This document shows positions 59,359 to 64,000 of a stretch of DNA of 64,000 nucleotides, one piece after another. The DNA lies in the NCBI RefSeq assembly GCF_030463535.1, contig NC_132891.1, positions 10,191,449 through 10,255,448 on the forward strand, read 5' to 3'. This stretch comes from Salminus brasiliensis (lineage: Eukaryota; Chordata; Actinopteri; Characiformes; Bryconidae). Each line of letters begins with the position of its first letter. Within the stretch, counting starts at the first letter, position 1. The notes below the pieces were generated by a model. That model was not told where the DNA came from. It made no database searches and was given only the letters and a program-made list of their open reading frames with translations. The position numbers were made by a program, and so were the translations under genes.

Positions 59359-61008
59359 GTTTCAGTGATACACCTTTTCACACTCAACAGTATATAAAGG
59401 TTTACACAGTATAAACACTATTTTATAATATACACAAATGATGTTTACAGAAATATGATCAAATGCTGTCCTACATAGAAATATTCTTACTTACTTGTAA
59501 GCATTGCTTTGTCATATAAATACATTATTTACAGAAATAGAAGCATTTGCAGCATATTGTCCAACAAAACAACTAAATTTGCACGAATATATGCATTATA
59601 TTTTCAATATTATTTCTATATAAGAGAAATTTAAACATCGTTATTGTAGTATTAAATTTACAGAAATCTAAGAATGGCTTTGTCATGTAGGAATATAAGA
59701 CACATTCTATCTTACTGTATACAGAAATACAGAAATAGACACATTTTACTGTCTAAGAAATGTATACTGTCTAAGATGATGTATAAAGAATTATTATTAA
59801 TATTATTTACATATTTATATATGAATGGCTTTGTCATATATAAAGATGTAAGGTACATTTCATTGTACTGTGCATTGAAGTGATGTTAAAAAATACAAAT
59901 ATAAGTGTTTGTGTGTGTTTTTTTCCAGTAAGGTCAGATAATTTTTATCATACATGGTGATATATAATATTGGTGTATTGCTACATAAAAAAATGGGGTT
60001 TACACAGGCTCACACATAGTACATAGACCATAAAAACATAAAGCTTGAGCGTGATGCCTATTAAATGACACAAATAGTAACTTAAAGTCTTTTAAATATA
60101 ATTTTAAACATTCTACATAAAATAAACAGCACACACACACTAGAAAAAGGAGGAGACATTCTGACATTGAAAGGGAGTTCTGACATTGCCTGTAGCGGTG
60201 GTGACCCTCTTTTAAAATATCAAGCCATCATTTTGCTGTAATTTTAATTCTCCACAGACAAGAATTCCCCCTCTCTGTCTATTGTACTATGCTGGGGGCT
60301 ATGGCTTCAGCCTGGAAACCATTATCATTTCCTTTGCAAATGAAACACAAAATACACGATAAATAAGACAAATCTCCATATAATCAGGGAGTATCCCCAG
60401 AATAAAAAATGCTGAATCTAAAGTCAGTATAATTGTCTTAATAGTCTTAATGTTTGAACACTCTTCCAATAAAGAGTTTTGGCCAATCCCAGTTCTGTCA
60501 ACACAAATATGCTTGTAGTATAATGGGTTAAAGACTCTCAGGTCAGTGTCAGTCACAGCAATCACAGTCTGAGAAGCACAGTCAACCTATAGTACAACAC
60601 CCACAATACCCCTGTTATAAATCACAGGCCTGTGAAATATAATTACTTAAAGAAAATTTTTGAATATGTCTGATGACAGGAGGATAGTGGGGAGAGAGAG
60701 GATGCCAAAGAGCTGGAGAGCGGTGGTGCATAGATGGCTATTTCAGGGCGCGAGTGTTTGGAATGCCAACTGTTGACCCTTCCCATCCCTCTTTGTCAGA
60801 GGCCCTTTCTCAACCTGGAGCCCTCATCGCACAAAACTTTTCCGACCACAGACCCCCTCTCTTTTCCCTGCCTCATGCGATAAATATAGCACATAGTCAT
60901 CCTTCAGTAACACACTGTGTCCTGTGTGTACATAGACAGGCACATGGACGAGAGGGAGAGAGAGGGAGAGAGAGAGCAAAAAAAAAAACTCATAGTTCAA
61001 ACCCACAA
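59359..61008. other. Region between clcnk and hspb7 starts
   Basis: AT-rich from 59390 to 60130 with repeated ACAGAAAT-type words and TATATA runs; more unique from 60680. No exon was recognised. It should contain the hspb7 promoter at its right end and possibly the clcnk promoter at its left end. Confidence 0.5.
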
Positions 61009-61016
61009 TATAAAAG
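61009..61016 (+). promoter_or_regulatory. hspb7: TATA box of hspb7 (probable)
   Basis: TATAAAAG about 290 bases before the start codon. A GA-rich tract (60950-60977) lies just upstream. If used, transcription would start near 61040 with a 5'UTR of about 260 bases. Confidence 0.5.
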
Positions 61017-61301
61017 CCAGTCAGACTAAGAATACCCACAAACCACAAGTGGTCCAACAGTGAGGGGACGCTAACACAAACTGTAGGAAGGAGATTTCTG
61101 GCTACGCTGTGTGCTGAACAGAGGGGGACAGGCGAGGTAGAAACTGGATCTAAGAATTCAGACACTGTTTGGATAAAGCCTGGCTGAAGGCACCTCCGCT
61201 TTGTGTCCCTTTATGAACATTAGTGCTTCTCCGGCAGTCGCTTTGTAGACTCCCTCTGTGAGTGGATATCGATTTCCTCCCACTGAAACTTCCAAACACT
61301 A

Positions 61302-62989
61302 ATGAGCGTGACCAACTCTTCTGCTTATCGATCGGAGCGCAGTTTCCACCAGACGTCCTCCTCGTCCTCCTCCTCCTCCTCTTCCTCCTCAACAAACCCC
61401 TACATGGAGAAGAGCCGGGGACTCTTTACCGAGGACTTCGGGTCCTTCATGTGCCCAAAAGATGCTTTGGGATTCCCAAGTGAGTTTACCTTGAACTTCT
61501 CGTTCCCTGTGGGTCAGTGTAGCTGTGTTATGAGTAGAGTAGCCAGCTCCCTTGAGCTTTTTATTATGCCCCCTTGAAACTGTTTAACTGAGAGAATCAA
61601 TATTTGCTGTCCCTCACAGCGCAGGCCACATCCTTGCTGTTATTGATTGCTATTTTCTTGCATCACCATGACTACGCTTATCCCTCCACTGAGACTAATA
61701 CAAACATGTCGAAGGCGTCAAGTGTGGAATCGTTGGGAGTTACACCATGAGGCTGACAGTGTGTTGGCTTTTGATGTTCTTTATGGCATATGGCACATAA
61801 ATCTTCTGTGTACGGACGGTTTACTTAGCGTTCTCACGCGTAGTAAGTGTTAAGTAAGGTTGGAGTGGTGTGGGACATTTCAGGGAGGTGAGACTGCTAA
61901 GCCGGCGTGTCCTGGAAAGGGGGTGGAGGCAAGAGGGCAGTGGAGGACAGGCTAGGACAGGCGTAGGGAATGCATGGGTCAGAGCCAAGGCTGTGACTTC
62001 ACTGCTGGAGAACGACGCCTGGGAGAGCACTCGGGAGCCCGTTGCTTAGTGACGAAGACACAAAAAAGGCCGGCCTGGGATTCATGTGGTGGAATGCACT
62101 CACACACCAACAGGGAGGCATATGCATGCACAGGAATGTTCATTTGCCATTTAGTTGTACCTTAATAAAGCCTTTGGAGAGTCCTGAAAAATTGCTGCTA
62201 ATTGGCAGCGTGAATTTCAGCAGCATAAAAGCTCATGAAGAAAGACTCAATCCTGCTAATTCTGCATACAGGGATGATTATCTGTATTTCCGCAAGCTCA
62301 CAGCATGTCTGAAACATATGATTATCATATGGGAAGATCATACATGACTATAGAAGGGAAGAGAACTTGGGCTGGAGTTCAAGCCAGTTTCTGTTTTGAG
62401 CTAGAAGGCCATCTTTCAAGAAACCGAGACTAGGACTGAGTACCATGGAGGAAATGGGGGGTGGTATGGGTTCACTGGACTCTGAGGTGTTAGATTGAAA
62501 GGGGAGGGAGTTTCAGGCATGGTTCTTCTGTCACATATATCTTCATTACACCATTTTACCACCATGACAAATGATCCATGTTTGTTTCAGGCCGGACTGG
62601 CGCACCTGACAACATCAAAACTCTGGGTGACACCTACCAGTTCACGGTAGACGTCTGTGACTTCTCTCCAGAGGATGTCATTGTGACCACCTCCAACAAT
62701 CAGATTGAAGTTCGAGCAGAAAAGGTGTTTAGAAAATGAAATAATCAAAGCTAGAGCTTGTTTTGATCGCAGTGTTTGAATCTTTGAACTCACGTCTTCT
62801 CTTCCACAGCTTGCTACAGACGGCACAGTGATGAACACCTTCACCCACAAGTGCCAACTACCAGAGGACGTGGACCCCACTTCTGTGACATCTTCTTTGG
62901 GGCCTGATGGGACGCTTACTATTAAAGCGCGAAGACACCCAGCCAAGCTCGAACACGCACAGACTTTCCGTACGGAGATCAAAATCTAG
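61302..62989 (+). CDS. hspb7: Small heat-shock protein B7 (cardiovascular type)
   Basis: ATP-independent chaperone of heart and skeletal muscle that binds aggregation-prone proteins and sarcomeric partners. Three coding exons 61302-61479, 62591-62724 and 62810-62989, with GT-AG borders and matching phases, give 163 residues (human about 170). N-terminus: SERSFH followed by twelve serines (residues 19-30), [16 protein letters not shown]. The alpha-crystallin domain begins at [15 protein letters not shown], continues [21 protein letters not shown] and ends [22 protein letters not shown]. The short C-terminal tail is RTEIKI. The EIKI tail and the serine run are hallmarks of HSPB7 and not of other HSPBs. 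It is transcribed divergently from clcnk. Confidence 0.96.
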
Positions 62990-63065
62990 CCTTTGCTATT
63001 TAAACCTTAGCTAGCTCAGCCTTGCATTATTCTTGAGATCTCTGATCTTTCCCCGTTCAGTGCTC

Positions 63066-63252
63066 TACACTCTTAAAAATAAAGGTTCTGAATGGTGAAC
63101 AGGAGTCTTGGATTAGTGTAGAAATTTCACATCATGTGGAGGTTTCTTCACCTTTTGAAAGGTTCTTCAGACTCAAACATCTCATTTACAAAACTGGTTC
63201 TTCTAAGGCATCACTCCAAAGGGCAGGAGTGCCTTTATTGTTAAGAGTGTAC
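63066..63252. mobile_element. Hairpin MITE, complete copy, in hspb7 3'UTR
   Basis: Terminal inverted repeats: ACACTCTTAAAAATAAAGG at the left and CCTTTATTGTTAAGAGTGT at the right, with TA at both borders. Length about 187. It defines the family whose diverged copies occur at 29985, 31215, 36425, 46395 and 52470. Confidence 0.75.
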
Positions 63253-63757
63253 TCATCATTCTTTCCTTATTTCAACGTTAACGAGTTAATTTTACATTCT
63301 AAGCGAAAAGAGGCCTTTGATTTAGTGAAATACTTTTTGGTGCTATATTAAACAGTTCTTCTAGGGTTCTATTACAAAAAATCATCTACAAAAGGGTTTT
63401 TTATAAAATTTTATCAAATGTATTTATTTTTAGAACTGAAGAACTGTTTAACCAGGCAAAGAACTATTTAAGTATTTTACAAAGAACCGCTGCCTTTCCT
63501 AAAGAACCCTCTAAGAGTGTACTGCAACGTCCAGAATTGAAGAAATGCATTATCACATCATTTTTTTCTTTGTAATTTAGCTGATTGTGTTTGATTTTTG
63601 TTAAAATATTACAGACAATTTGTCCAAGGCAGCAATTACATACCAAAGATTTCAGGCTGTAAGTGTAAGACTGCACAGGTCTGTGTGTGAATAAATGTAT
63701 ATATAGGTTGCCGTGTCCCAGTTACCTTATATGAATGCACTGCTGTTTTGTGTTTTG

Positions 63758-63763
63758 AATAAA
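63758..63763 (+). terminator. hspb7: Poly(A) signal of hspb7 (probable)
   Basis: AATAAA followed within 20 bases by a GTGTGTTTGTGTGTGG element, the usual arrangement of a cleavage site. The upstream hexamer at 63690-63695 is an alternative. Confidence 0.6.
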
Positions 63764-64000
63764 AAGAGACACGAAGAGTGCTTTGTGTGTTTGTGTGTGG
63801 CCACTCTGGATCTGAGTTAATGATCTGTCAGCACTAGAAACAAACAAGCAGGCCTCTAACAACTAGTAGTCTATTAATAGAATGCCCTCAGTCCTCTCAA
63901 ATACCTTCATGGCGCTGTGTCGTGCATCATTCATCAGGCTATCGTTTCATTATTCAGAGGCTGTGTTCCAGGTTTAGATGGAAAACCAAAATGATAGTAA

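Larger units (their letters stand above)
62990..63780 (+). other. hspb7: hspb7 3'UTR (inferred)
   Basis: From the TAG at 62987-62989 to just past AATAAA at 63758-63763; another AATAAA lies at 63690-63695. A complete hairpin MITE (63066-63252) and a partial second copy (about 63340-63521) fall inside it. Confidence 0.55.

Noticed and set aside
59391-59399. TATATAAAGG as a TATA box
   Set aside because: It is in consensus orientation for the + strand, where no gene starts nearby; on the - strand, for the candidate clcnk exon, it fits poorly and is very close to the ATG.

Overview
This is a vertebrate genomic window, almost certainly from a teleost fish and most likely an otophysan such as a characin. 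The genes have introns with GT-AG borders, the proteins are clear fish versions of human genes, and the non-coding DNA is full of Tc1/mariner-, hAT-, SINE- and MITE-type repeats seen in such genomes. The species call rests on repeat character and is an inference.

Four protein-coding genes can be built exon by exon. (1) epha2, + strand, 3' part only: seven exons from 764 to 6652 encode the tyrosine kinase domain and the SAM domain, followed by a 3'UTR to about 8580. (2) fam131c, + strand, six coding exons from 21628 to 33118, 260 residues, with a likely lipid-modified N-terminus. (3) clcnk, - strand, nineteen coding exons supported between 54861 and 37153, plus a tentative first coding exon at 59358-59310. 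It encodes a ClC-K-type chloride channel with two CBS domains and a valine where most CLC proteins carry the gating glutamate. (4) hspb7, + strand, three coding exons from 61302 to 62989, a 163-residue small heat-shock protein with a serine run.

Gene order and relative orientation (epha2, fam131c, clcnk, hspb7) match human 1p36.13 read in reverse, except that human has two CLCNK genes (CLCNKA and CLCNKB) where this window has one. The genes do not form a pathway: EphA2 is an ephrin receptor, FAM131C is poorly characterised, ClC-K carries epithelial chloride in kidney-type cells, and HSPB7 is a muscle and heart chaperone. The block is conserved linkage, not an operon.

The rest is introns and intergenic DNA. 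8.6-21.2 kb is intergenic, with scattered repeats and a few unique stretches that could be enhancers. 21.7-32.8 kb is fam131c introns, with Tc1-like fragments and a local duplication (24.4 and 26.2 kb). 34.3-37.1 kb separates fam131c and clcnk, whose 3' ends converge. The clcnk introns hold a degenerate tandem array with a period of about 0.55 kb (41.3-45.1 kb) and a cluster of MITE-like copies carrying a conserved CCAAT-plus-octamer module. No bacterial-type features, CRISPR array, tRNA or rRNA gene was seen. No clearly new gene system was found; the most interesting points are the repeat architecture and specific residue or splicing features of clcnk and fam131c.
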